A program made the translations under genes and the position numbers. A stretch of DNA of 64,000 nucleotides from Streptomyces sp. NBC_01498 (GTDB lineage Bacteria > Actinomycetota > Actinomycetes > Streptomycetales > Streptomycetaceae): positions 186,001 through 250,000 of the forward strand of contig NZ_CP109598.1 of NCBI RefSeq assembly GCF_036327775.1, in the 5' to 3' direction. Positions 17,771 to 26,081 of this stretch are shown piece after piece. The notes beneath the pieces were generated by a model. That model did no database searches and was not told the origin of the DNA. It was given only the letters and a program-made list of their open reading frames with translations. Numbering within the stretch: the first letter of the stretch is position 1; each line of letters starts with the position of its first letter.

Positions 17771-19132
17771 ATGAGCCAGCCCGTCGACTCCGTCACCGCC
17801 GGACACACGCCCGACGACGTCTCCCGACAGGACCCCGGCGCCGCCTGGTCCTTCGAGACCAAGCAGATCCACGCGGGTGCCGGGCCCGATCCGGCGACCG
17901 GCGCCCGCGCCGTGCCGATCTACCAGACGACGTCCTTCGTCTTCCGGGACACCCAGCACGCCGCGGACCTCTTCTCGCTGGCCGAGCCCGGCAACATCTA
18001 CACCCGTATCCACAACCCCACGCAGGACGTCTTCGAGCAGCGGATCGCCGCGCTGGAGGGCGGCGTCGCCGCCGTGGCACTGGCCTCCGGCCAGGCCGCC
18101 GAGACCCTCGCGATCCTCAACCTGGCCCGCGCCGGCGACCACATCGTCTCCAGCACCTCTCTGTACGGCGGGACCTACAACCTGCTGCGCCACACCCTCC
18201 CCCGCTTCGGGATCGAGGTGTCCTTCGTCGACGACCCGGACGACATCGACGCCTGGAGCGCCGCCGTACGCCCGAACACCAAGGCGCTGTTCGCCGAGAC
18301 CCTCGGCAACCCGCGCGGCAACGTCCTCGACGTCCGGGCGGTCGCCGACGCGGCCCACGGGGCCGGGGTGCCGCTCATCGTGGACAACACGGTGCCCACG
18401 CCGTATCTTCTGCGCCCGATCGAGCACGGCGCGGACATCGTCGTGCACTCGGCGACCAAGTTCCTCGGCGGCCACGGCACCACCATCGGGGGTGTGGTGG
18501 TCGACGCCGGGACCTTCGACTTCGGCGCGCACAGCGAGCGGTTCGCGGACTTCCACACCCCGGACCCGAGCTACCACGGGCTGCGTTACTGGCCGGACCT
18601 CGGGCCGGGCGCCTTCGCCGTCAAGCTGCGGGTGCAGCTGCTGCGCGACCTCGGCCCGGCGCTCTCGCCGCACTCCGCCTTCCTGCTGCTCCAGGGTGTC
18701 GAGACGCTGAGCCTGCGGGTCGAGCGCCACACCTCCAACGCCCTGGAGCTGGCGCGCTGGCTGGAGCGGCGCGACGAGGTCGCCGCGGTGCACTACCCGG
18801 GTCTGGAGTCCAGCCGCTGGCACTCGGCGGCCGGGCGCTATCTGCCGCGCGGCGCCGGCGCGGTCCTCTCCTTCGAACTGCGCGACGGTGTCGAGGCGGG
18901 CAAGCGGTTCGTGGACGCGGTGGAGCTGTTCAGCCATCTGGCGAACATCGGTGACGTACGGAGCCTGATCATCCACCCGGCGTCGACCACCCACAGCCAG
19001 CTGGACGAGGAGCAACTGGCCGCCACGGGCACCTCGCCCGGCCTGGTGCGGCTCTCGGTCGGGCTGGAGTACGTGGACGATCTGAAGGCCGACCTGGAGA
19101 CGGGGTTCCGCGCCGCCAAGGCCGCGTCCTGA
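17771..19132 (+). CDS. metY: O-acetylhomoserine sulfhydrylase (O-acetylhomoserine aminocarboxypropyltransferase)
   Basis: 453 residues from ATG 17771 (GAGG upstream). A Cys/Met-metabolism PLP enzyme: FETKQIHAGAGPDPATGARA at the N-terminus, YQTTSFVFRDTQHAADLF, YTRIHNPTQDVFEQRIAALE, SGQAAETLAILNLA and the PLP lysine segment HSATKFLGGHGTTIGG. It makes homocysteine from O-acetylhomoserine and sulfide. The next gene, metX, supplies O-acetylhomoserine and overlaps the stop codon, so the pair forms the direct sulfhydrylation route to methionine. The perfect hairpin at 17608-17638 lies in the presumed leader. Confidence 0.93.
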   Translation: MSQPVDSVTAGHTPDDVSRQDPGAAWSFETKQIHAGAGPDPATGARAVPIYQTTSFVFRDTQHAADLFSLAEPGNIYTRIHNPTQDVFEQRIAALEGGVAAVALASGQAAETLAILNLARAGDHIVSSTSLYGGTYNLLRHTLPRFGIEVSFVDDPDDIDAWSAAVRPNTKALFAETLGNPRGNVLDVRAVADAAHGAGVPLIVDNTVPTPYLLRPIEHGADIVVHSATKFLGGHGTTIGGVVVDAGTFDFGAHSERFADFHTPDPSYHGLRYWPDLGPGAFAVKLRVQLLRDLGPALSPHSAFLLLQGVETLSLRVERHTSNALELARWLERRDEVAAVHYPGLESSRWHSAAGRYLPRGAGAVLSFELRDGVEAGKRFVDAVELFSHLANIGDVRSLIIHPASTTHSQLDEEQLAATGTSPGLVRLSVGLEYVDDLKADLETGFRAAKAAS

Positions 19133-20283
19133 GCACCACGAGGGCGACCGAGCTCCCCCTCCCGCCGGCCACCGGGGCCTGGCGGGAGGGGGATCCGCCG
19201 GGTCGCCGCGCCTGGCTGACGTCGGCGGAGCCGCTGCCGCTGGAGGGCGGCGGGTCGCTGCCCGGGGTACGGATCGCGTACGAGACGTGGGGGCGGCTCG
19301 CGGCCGACGGGTCGAACGCCGTGCTGGTGCTGCACGCGCTGACCGGGGACAGCCATGTCGCCGGTCCCGCCGGTCCGGGGCATCCGACGGCCGGCTGGTG
19401 GGACGAGCTGGTCGGCCCCGGCAGGCCGTTCGACACCCGGCGGTGGTTCGTGGTCGCGCCCAATGTGCTGGGCGGCTGCCAGGGCACGACGGGGCCCTCG
19501 TCCGCCGGGCCGGACGGGGCGCCGTGGGGGCCGTCGTTCCCGTACCTGACCCAGCGTGACCAGGTCGCCGCCGAGGCCCGGCTGGCCGACGCGCTCGGCG
19601 TCGGGCGCTGGGCCGCGGTCGTCGGCGGCTCCATGGGCGGGATGCGGGCGCTGGAATGGGCGGTGGGCAGACCGGAGCGTACGGGATCGCTGCTGGTCCT
19701 GGCGTGCCCGGCGGCGGCGTCGGCGGAGCAGATCGCCTGGGGCACCGTACAGATCGAGGCGATCCGCTCCGATCCGGACTGGCGGGGCGGTCGTTACCAC
19801 CGTGCCGGGCCGGGCGGCGGTCCGCACCACGGGCTCGGGGTGGCGCGCCGGATCGCCCATGTGACGTACCGCAGCGAGCCGGAACTGGCGGCCCGGTTCG
19901 GCGGCGGGGCGCAGTCGGGCGAGGATCCCCGGCGGGGCGGGCGCTATCAGGTGCAGTCGTATCTGGACCATCACGCGGACAAACTGGTGCGCCGGTTCGA
20001 CGCGGGCAGCTATGTGGTGCTCACCGAGGCGATGAACGGGCACGACGTGGGGCGGGGGCGCGGCGGGACGCGCGCGGCGCTGAGCCGGGTCCGGATGCCG
20101 GCGATCGTCGCCGGGGTCGACTCGGACCGGCTCTATCCGCCGTCGCAGCAGGCCGAGTTGGCGGCGGCGATACCCGGGGCCGACGGGCTGCGGATCGTCG
20201 GGTCGCCGTACGGGCACGACGGTTTCCTGATCGAGACGGGGCAGGTCGGCGCACTGGTGGAGGAGTTGCTGGGGCGGCTCTGA
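19129..20283 (+). CDS. metX: Homoserine O-acetyltransferase; apparent CTG start
   Basis: The frame contains the MetX N-terminal segment (GAWREGDPPGRRAW, LPGVRIAYETWGRLAADGSN) and then VLVLHALTGDSHVAG, nucleophile GGSMGGMRALEW, HHADKLVRRFDAGSYVVLTEAM, acid GVDSDRLYPPSQQAEL and histidine YGHDGFL. The first ATG/GTG/TTG in frame is GTG 19321, which would delete the conserved YETWGRL segment. CTG at 19129 overlaps the metY stop (CTGA), gives LSTTRATELPLPPATGAW and a 384-residue protein of normal length. ATG-to-CTG change or a base-call error are both possible. Acetylates homoserine for MetY. Confidence 0.85.
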   Translation: MSTTRATELPLPPATGAWREGDPPGRRAWLTSAEPLPLEGGGSLPGVRIAYETWGRLAADGSNAVLVLHALTGDSHVAGPAGPGHPTAGWWDELVGPGRPFDTRRWFVVAPNVLGGCQGTTGPSSAGPDGAPWGPSFPYLTQRDQVAAEARLADALGVGRWAAVVGGSMGGMRALEWAVGRPERTGSLLVLACPAAASAEQIAWGTVQIEAIRSDPDWRGGRYHRAGPGGGPHHGLGVARRIAHVTYRSEPELAARFGGGAQSGEDPRRGGRYQVQSYLDHHADKLVRRFDAGSYVVLTEAMNGHDVGRGRGGTRAALSRVRMPAIVAGVDSDRLYPPSQQAELAAAIPGADGLRIVGSPYGHDGFLIETGQVGALVEELLGRL

Positions 20284-20458
20284 GCGGGTGGGGCGGTACG
20301 GCGGCGGGCGGGGCCTCGTCGGCACGGGGGTGACGGGCGGGTTCCGTCCGGGCGGGCCGTTCCGGCGACGGGTGGGCGGTCGGGGGCGGCGGTCGGCGGG
20401 CCGGGGCGATCGATCGGGCGATCTGGTCGGGTGAACCACCGCCCAGCCTGCCGATCAA

Positions 20459-20491
20459 GATAATCCGATCATGTTTGAGTATCTTTCATGA
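20459..20491 (+). promoter_or_regulatory. GATAAT -10 element and overlapping 6-codon uORF
   Basis: GATAAT at 20459-20464 sits six bases before ATG 20471, which opens a tiny frame (MFEYLS, stop 20489-20491) whose TGA overlaps the protease ATG (ATGA). No Shine-Dalgarno precedes either ATG. A matching -35 is not obvious. Confidence 0.4.
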
Positions 20492-21678
20492 AAAATCGCC
20501 TGAAACTCAGCACGTTCCTGGTCACGACGAGCGCGTTGGTGATGGCGGCCGGTCCGCTGCCCAGCACGGCGGGACCCGCCTCGGCACAGCCCCACCTCGC
20601 GCCCCTGCACCGCTCGGCGGCCCCGCTGGGCGACCGCTACATCGTCTCCATCGACGCCGCGTTCGACGCGAACACGCTGCTCAACCGCGCGGGGGTGAAG
20701 CCCCTGTTCACGTACACGAGCGTGCTGCGCGGTTTCGCCGCCGACCTCAGCGCCCTCCAGCTCCGCACCGTCCGGGCGACGCCCGGCGTGACCGCCGTCG
20801 AGGAGGACTCCGAGATCAAGGCGCTGGAGAGCGCCCCGTCGAACAGCCGCGTCCCGGCCTCGTCCTGGGGTCTGGACCGGATCGACCAGGAGGCGCTGCC
20901 GCTGGACGGCCGGTACACCGCGAAGGGCACCGGCAAGGGCGTCACCGCGTACATCGTCGACACGGGCATCGAGTACGGCCACGAGGAGTTCGGCGGGCGG
21001 GCGAAGCCGGGTTACGACGCCGTCGGGGACGGCCGTGACGGCGCGGACTGCCAGGGGCACGGCACCCATGTGGCGGGCACCGTGGCCGGCCGAACGTACG
21101 GCGTGGCCCCCGAGGCCGACCTGGTGAGCGTCCGCGTCCTGGACTGCAAGGGCAGGGGCGCGTGGTCCGGCATCCTGGCGGGCTTCGACTGGATCGCCGG
21201 CCACGCGAAGCAGCCCGCGGTCCTCAACGGCTCGCTCGGCGGCCCGAAGTCCGTCGCCGTGAACACCGCGGCGACCGCGCTGGCGAGGAAGGGTGTGCTG
21301 CCGGTGCTGGCCGCAGGCAACGACGGGGTCGACGCCTGTACGGTCTCGCCGGCCTCGGCCAAGGGGGTCGTGACGGTCGGCGCGACCGACCGGACGGACA
21401 GGCAGACGAGCTTCTCCAACCACGGCGAGTGCCTGTCGCTGTACGCGCCGGGCGCCGCCATCGTGTCGGCCAGGCTGGGCGGCGGCAGCACCCCGCTCGA
21501 CGGCACGTCGATGGCCTCTCCCCATGTCGCGGGCGTGGCCGCGCTCCACAAGGCCGAGCACCCGGACGCCACCGCCGAGGAGCTGGCCCGCCGGCTCGAC
21601 GCCGCGGCCGTCGAGGACCGGCTGTCCTCCGTCACCGAGGGTTCGCCGAACCGGCTGCTGTTCACCGACGGGCTCTGA
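20488..21678 (+). CDS. Secreted S8 subtilisin-like serine protease (proteinase K type)
   Basis: 396 residues. Signal peptide (MKNRLKLSTFLVTTSALVMA...ASA), then an I9 inhibitor propeptide (GDRYIVSIDAAFDANTLLNR... TVRATPGVTAVEEDSEI, to about residue 115), then the catalytic domain with Asp in AYIVDTGIEYGHEEF, His in GHGTHVAGT, oxyanion Asn in AAGNDG and Ser in GTSMASPHVAG. Ends shortly after the catalytic domain, with no C-terminal binding module. The ATG has no ribosome site but overlaps the stop of a 6-codon uORF. Probably an extracellular nutrient or developmental protease. Confidence 0.92.
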   Translation: MKNRLKLSTFLVTTSALVMAAGPLPSTAGPASAQPHLAPLHRSAAPLGDRYIVSIDAAFDANTLLNRAGVKPLFTYTSVLRGFAADLSALQLRTVRATPGVTAVEEDSEIKALESAPSNSRVPASSWGLDRIDQEALPLDGRYTAKGTGKGVTAYIVDTGIEYGHEEFGGRAKPGYDAVGDGRDGADCQGHGTHVAGTVAGRTYGVAPEADLVSVRVLDCKGRGAWSGILAGFDWIAGHAKQPAVLNGSLGGPKSVAVNTAATALARKGVLPVLAAGNDGVDACTVSPASAKGVVTVGATDRTDRQTSFSNHGECLSLYAPGAAIVSARLGGGSTPLDGTSMASPHVAGVAALHKAEHPDATAEELARRLDAAAVEDRLSSVTEGSPNRLLFTDGL

Positions 21679-21884
21679 CGGGACGGCGCCGCCGGCCGGG
21701 CGGTACGGCCGGGGGCGGCGGGAACCACGGGCGGCAGATGCGGGCGGCACCCGCACGGCCCATGAAGAAGCGATTCAGCAGCCGCTGTTCGAGGGATCGA
21801 CAGCCCCGCCCGGAGAACATGCGCGCGGGGCGGGACAGTCTTTCGGCGACCTGTTCCACCCCACCCGCACCATAGGAGTGTTCT

Positions 21885-22223
21885 GTGCGACTTCGTACCA
21901 GTGTCGCTGCCACCGTCGGCGCTCTCGCCCTCGTCATCACCCTGCCGTCCTCGGCCGGCGCGGCCGAGGGTGCCTTCACCTACCAGCACCTCAACCAGGC
22001 CGGCATGGAGCGGATCGCGGGCCTGATGGACCCGCAGAGCCGCGAGTGCATCACGCTGCCCGAGGTCAGGGACGGGGCACCGGCACACAGCCCCCGCAAC
22101 CACACGAACGCCACGGCGACCGTGTTCGCGGGCGTCGACTGCGAGGGCCCGCACTTCAGCCTCCGGCCCAACGGGGGCCACGCCTCCGAGCGGCTGAAGG
22201 TCCGTTCGGTCGTCTTCAGCTGA
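21885..22223 (+). CDS. Small secreted protein of unknown function
   Basis: 112 residues from GTG 21885 with AGGAG upstream. A classical signal peptide (MRLRTSVAATVGALALVITL ... AGAAE) leaves a mature protein of about 85 residues with two cysteines (SRECITLP and GVDCEGP) likely to form one disulfide. Two features suggest a small beta-sheet protein: alternating hydrophobics (TATVFAGVDCEG, KVRSVVF) and a Gly/Pro/His-rich middle. I do not recognise the family. It lies 206 bases downstream of the protease gene; an inhibitor or partner role is conceivable but unsupported. Confidence 0.72.
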   Translation: MRLRTSVAATVGALALVITLPSSAGAAEGAFTYQHLNQAGMERIAGLMDPQSRECITLPEVRDGAPAHSPRNHTNATATVFAGVDCEGPHFSLRPNGGHASERLKVRSVVFS

Positions 22224-22290
22224 CCGGCTGACCCGCCGGACCCAGGACCGGCGGGGTCCCCGCGGCCGAGCCGTGCGGACCCCGTCGACA

Positions 22291-22329
22291 GCCGCCCCGC
22301 CACGAGCGACACGCCCGTGCCGGGGCGGC
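22291..22329. terminator. Candidate terminator between converging genes
   Basis: 9-bp perfect stem (22291-22299 with 22321-22329) with a 21-base loop, in the 142-base gap between the small secreted protein gene and the FkbM gene. Confidence 0.45.
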
Positions 22330-22365
22330 GCCATGTCACCACCGTGCCGGGGGCGGGCCCGGGGG

Positions 22366-23313
22366 TCAGGCGTACTCCCGCTCGTTCGGTGTGAAGATCA
22401 GGTTGCGGCTCTTGTGGGGGCGGTCGCCCGTGATCGGCACCAGATCGCCGTTCGACTCGGAGATCCAGCGGAAGGTGTAGTCGAGCCCTTCGAAGGGTTC
22501 GGTGAGCTTGCTCAGCAGGGACTTGTGCAGGGCTTCGAGAATGATGACGGGCCGGTCGCGCTCGATGACGCGCCGGGCCCCGGCCAGGACGCTCGGCTCA
22601 TGCCCCTCGACATCGATCTTGATCAGGTCCACGGGGGTGTCCCCCATGACCCCGTCGACGGTGACGAGCCGGACCCGGGTCGTGAACGCGCTCGCCACCG
22701 GCTTGGTGAACTCCTCCAGCGAGGAGCCGGTGGACAGCAGGTTCGACAGCGGGAAGCGGATGTTGATGTCGGCGATGCCCATGTGGTCCGACACCCCGTT
22801 CTGGTGCAGTTCGAGGTTCTTCAGACCGTTGGCCCGGTGGTTGACGGCCAGCCGGGCGTGGATCGGCGGCACCGGCTCGAAGGCGTGCACCTTCGCCCCG
22901 GGCGCCGCGAGGGCCGCGATCATCGCGTAGTAGCCGACGTGCGCGCCGACGTCGACGACCGTACGGCTGCCGGCGGCCAGCCGGCTCCAGTGCCCCAGGC
23001 TGGCCGACTCGTAACCGAAGCGGCCGTTCCACACGGTGTCGAGCGCGACGGCCTCGTCGTTCGCGCAGAACATGACGAACGGCGGGCAGTGCTCGGACTC
23101 GATCTCGGTCCAGCCGAAGTACGGAAAGCCCTTGCGGTGCTTGGTGAGGATGTCGGACGTGCTGACGGGCCTGACCCGCGCCGCCTCCCGCTCCGTCCGC
23201 CGGTTCGTCTCGTCGAGATCGCGGATCCGGGTGCCGGCACGCGCGGCGTCCGGCCGGCCCGGCCCTGCCTTCCCGGGACTCACGCTTGACGAGATCTTGC
23301 GGAGGATCTTCAC
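22366..23313 (-). CDS. FkbM-family methyltransferase
   Basis: 315 residues from GTG 23313, chosen because AAGGAG lies five bases upstream; a longer open frame has no such site. Class I SAM-methyltransferase fold: VVDVGAHVGYYAMIAALAAPG (motif I), VHAFEPVPPIHARLAVNHR (acidic residue of strand 2) and DLIKIDVEGHEPSVLAGA, the FkbM hallmark. FkbM proteins O-methylate sugars, lipids or secondary metabolites. A basic N-terminal 40 residues precede the domain. No biosynthetic partner is adjacent, so the acceptor is unknown. Confidence 0.88.
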   Translation of the reverse strand: MKILRKISSSVSPGKAGPGRPDAARAGTRIRDLDETNRRTEREAARVRPVSTSDILTKHRKGFPYFGWTEIESEHCPPFVMFCANDEAVALDTVWNGRFGYESASLGHWSRLAAGSRTVVDVGAHVGYYAMIAALAAPGAKVHAFEPVPPIHARLAVNHRANGLKNLELHQNGVSDHMGIADINIRFPLSNLLSTGSSLEEFTKPVASAFTTRVRLVTVDGVMGDTPVDLIKIDVEGHEPSVLAGARRVIERDRPVIILEALHKSLLSKLTEPFEGLDYTFRWISESNGDLVPITGDRPHKSRNLIFTPNEREYA

Positions 23314-23489
23314 GGGGCTCCTTGGATGTGCGGGCGACCAGGGGTAGGGCGATGCTGTCGACATCGGGTGAGCACGGAGTGTTGAGGTGATGAACGGGGA
23401 GCGAACCATCCCGTCCCGGCCGGGCCGCTCCCCGGGCGCGCCGACGGAAAGACGGGGTGACGGCCCGGGGCGCGGGTTAGCGTCCCCCC

Positions 23490-24377
23490 ATGGCCAACGA
23501 CACCCACGCACGGTTCGGCAGGATCGGTATCTGGAGTTCCGCCCTGCACCCCTCGGATCCCGCCGGTCTCGCGGCGGCCTCGGCGGCGGTCGCCGAGCTC
23601 GACGCGCTCGGCTACGGCACGGTCTGGATCGGCGGCAGCCCCTCGCTCGACCAGGTCCTCCCCGTCCTCGCGGCGAGCAGCCGCCTCACGGTCGCGACCG
23701 GCATTCTCAGCATCTGGGAGCACACGGCTCCGGAGGTCGCCGAGCGGACGGCGCGGATCCAGCGGGACACGGGCGGCCGTTTCGTCCTCGGGCTGGGCGT
23801 CAGCCACGCCGGGTTCACCCCGCGCTACGCCCGGCCGTACTCCGCCATGGTCGAGTACCTCGACGCCCTGGACGCCGCGCCCGACCCGGTGCCCGGCGGG
23901 CAGCGGGTCCTCGCCGCGCTCGGCCCGAGGATGCTGAAGCTCGCCGCCGGGCGCGCGGTGGGCGCGCATCCGTATCTCGTCACCGTGGAGCACACCGCCG
24001 AGGCCCGCGCGGCACTCGGTCCGGACGCGCTGCTCGCCCCGGAGCTCGGCGTCGTGCTCGACACGGACCTCGACCGGGCGCGCGCCGTCGCGCGCGACGG
24101 GCTGGCGATGTACCTCGGGCTGCCCAACTACACCGACAATCTGCTGCGGCTCGGCTTCCGTGAGGGCGACTTCGCGGACGGCGGCAGTGACCGGCTGCTG
24201 GACGCGCTCTTCGCGCTGGGGGACGCCGGGACGGTGCGTGACCGGGTCGGCCGGTACCTGGAGGCGGGCGCCGATCATGTGGCGCTCCAGGTGCTGACGG
24301 GCGACCGGGGCGACCGTCTGCCGCTCGCCGAGTGGCGCACGCTGGCGTCGGCGCTGGAGCTGGCCCCGCGCGGCTGA
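23490..24377 (+). CDS. LLM-class F420-dependent oxidoreductase
   Basis: 295 residues, bacterial-luciferase-like TIM barrel: FGRIGIWSSALHPSDPAGL, ELDALGYGTVWIGGSPSLD, LTVATGILSIWEHT, GRFVLGLGVSHAGFTPRYA and GADHVALQVLTGD are typical of F420-linked LLM proteins in actinobacteria. It reduces or oxidises an unknown substrate with coenzyme F420. Only 176 bases separate it from the divergent FkbM gene. The ATG lacks a clear ribosome site. Confidence 0.87.
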   Translation: MANDTHARFGRIGIWSSALHPSDPAGLAAASAAVAELDALGYGTVWIGGSPSLDQVLPVLAASSRLTVATGILSIWEHTAPEVAERTARIQRDTGGRFVLGLGVSHAGFTPRYARPYSAMVEYLDALDAAPDPVPGGQRVLAALGPRMLKLAAGRAVGAHPYLVTVEHTAEARAALGPDALLAPELGVVLDTDLDRARAVARDGLAMYLGLPNYTDNLLRLGFREGDFADGGSDRLLDALFALGDAGTVRDRVGRYLEAGADHVALQVLTGDRGDRLPLAEWRTLASALELAPRG

Positions 24378-24471
24378 CGGACCGTCACCGACGCCGCCCG
24401 CAAACGGACATGGCGGGTGCGGGCGGCTTCACGTAAGCGAACGGGCCCGTACCGCTCCGTGAGAAGAGGAA

Positions 24472-24500
24472 CGCGCCGGCTGCCGTGGGCGGCCGGCGCG
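24472..24500. terminator. Hairpin terminator between converging oxidoreductase genes
   Basis: 9-bp perfect stem (24472-24480 with 24492-24500), 11-base loop, 18 bases beyond the stop of the minus-strand gene. Confidence 0.55.
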
Positions 24501-24517
24501 CGGTACGCGGAGAGCGG

Positions 24518-24922
24518 TCAGACGCGCTCCAGCACGACGACGGGGATCTCCCGGTCCGTCTTGGTCTGGTACTCGTCGTACGCGGGCCAGACCTCGGCCA
24601 TCCGCCGCCACATCTCCGGCTTCTCCTCCGGGGTCGCGGTGCGCGCGCGGGCGGTGAAGCGGTCGCCCTTCACCTGGACATGGACCTCGGGGTCCGCCTG
24701 GATGTTGAGATACCAGAGCGGGGGCGCGTCCGCGCCGCCCTTGGAGGCCACGACGAGCAGGCCGTCGCCGTGGGTCAGGTAGATGAGCGGGGTGCTGCGC
24801 TGTTCGCCGCTCTTACGGCCGGTGGTGGTGAGGATCAGCGTGGTCGTGCCGTTCTCCCACTCGTGGCCCACCTCGCCGTCGGTCTCCTGGTAGCGCTCGA
24901 CGTGCTCTTTGCCGAACAGCAT
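24518..24922 (-). CDS. Deazaflavin (F420)-dependent nitroreductase-family protein
   Basis: 134 residues. Split-beta-barrel Ddn-type features: TTLILTTTGRKSGEQRSTPL, YLTHGDGLLVVASKGGADAP, LWYLNIQADPEVHVQV and a C-terminal WPAYDEYQTKTDREIPVVVL. Such proteins bind F420 and reduce quinones or nitro compounds. AAAGGGG precedes the ATG. It converges with another likely F420 enzyme, but they are separately transcribed. Confidence 0.88.
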   Translation of the reverse strand: MLFGKEHVERYQETDGEVGHEWENGTTTLILTTTGRKSGEQRSTPLIYLTHGDGLLVVASKGGADAPPLWYLNIQADPEVHVQVKGDRFTARARTATPEEKPEMWRRMAEVWPAYDEYQTKTDREIPVVVLERV

Positions 24923-25135
24923 GTGCCGTCCCCTTTCCGGTTCACGCTCCGCCCGTCGCGTCCCCCCACGGGGATCCGCCCGGACCTGTGCGCGTCCGAC
25001 CGTAGCAACGTCCTTGGCCCCGGGGGCGGTTGTACGGCGGACGCCGCGCGCCGCGCGACCGGCGCGGGTTCGCCCGGTACGACAGAAGTCGGCGCCGGAC
25101 CCGGAATTGGGTATTCCGATGTGGTGATTCCGTGG

Positions 25136-25726
25136 TCAATAAGGAAATCTTCCGAGTTGTAACGTGTCGGCGACGGCGCCGTCCCAGGTATGCCATTTGC
25201 CGACGACTTCCGGCGACTTCACATATGCGTACGGGGAACCGTATGCGTCCTCGTAGGCATGCCCGGACGCGACACGGGCCGGCGGACGCAGGCCGCCGTC
25301 GGCGTATCCGTCGTTGATATCCACCTCGTCGAGCAGCGAGGGGCTGGCCCGGTCCATCCGCAGGGCGTCCACGGATTCCGCGAGAAGTTCGTATTCCGTG
25401 GTTTCGTCGTGGGTGGCGACCCGAATGAGATGACCCGCCGCCAGATGTTCCGCGACCCGGTCCTGATGGTCCCGATTGTCACGCCAGGCGCGCAGCATCT
25501 GGGGAACATCGGGCACGTTGTCGGCCAGTGGGGCCAGCGCCCGCGCGGGAAAGGCGCTGTTGTCGGGGCTCGGATCGAGGCGTTCCGCAATCCAGGTCGC
25601 CCGGTCCCGTAACCACCACAGTGCAAGTGACAGAGTGGGTGCGCGATACGTTCCCAGGGGGACGCCTATACGCTGACCGCCACTGACTCCGTAGGCGGTG
25701 ACATGGCACAGGAATTCGTCGTGCAC
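25136..25726 (-). CDS. Hypothetical protein
   Basis: 196 residues, soluble, acidic, not recognised. Notable stretches: a start with HDEFLCHVTAYGVSGGQRIG, an aromatic motif LALWWLRDRATWIAERLDP, and a Tyr/Gly-rich end (HAYEDAYGSPYAYVKSPEVV, KWHTWDG). The base composition is visibly less GC-rich than the neighbours, with several AT-ending codons, which may indicate horizontal acquisition or low expression. It stands alone between two intergenic spaces. Confidence 0.6.
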   Translation of the reverse strand: MHDEFLCHVTAYGVSGGQRIGVPLGTYRAPTLSLALWWLRDRATWIAERLDPSPDNSAFPARALAPLADNVPDVPQMLRAWRDNRDHQDRVAEHLAAGHLIRVATHDETTEYELLAESVDALRMDRASPSLLDEVDINDGYADGGLRPPARVASGHAYEDAYGSPYAYVKSPEVVGKWHTWDGAVADTLQLGRFPY

Positions 25727-26081
25727 GGCCGCTCTCCTCGCGCCGTTCAGCGGAGACCGGGTGGGTGGCCCGGAACATAATGCCGAGTGTTCGAGTGCGC
25801 GGGACGGGGCGATTCCGGAGCAAGGAATGAATGATCGTCCGGGAGCGCCCCGACGTTTTATTATCTGGTTCGCCGACGCACTGTCACGGCATCATTCTGG
25901 CCAGACTTTCACGGTGTTAATCCTTCTCCCGGCAGAATGTCGGTCCCCGGGACATCCCCCGCGCGGCCCCGGCCCGCCCGGGGGATGTCCACCGACCGCC
26001 TTGCACCGCGACGACCTTGACGTTCACTCTGTGAAGTAGCAGCGAAACGCTGCGGAATCGGACACCAGGGGGAGCAGGGCG
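25727..26081 (+). promoter_or_regulatory. Intergenic region with three stacked inverted repeats
   Basis: 355 bases without a gene between divergent transcripts, containing an AT-rich patch near 25855-25865. Visible structure: a perfect 12-bp stem 25950-25961 / 25979-25990; the dyad TTCAC-TCT-GTGAA at 26023-26035 just after TTGACG (26017-26022); and CAGCG-AAA-CGCTG at 26040-26052, 30 bases before the membrane-protein ATG. The first could be a leader hairpin, the other two operator half-sites or a leader structure. Confidence 0.4.
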
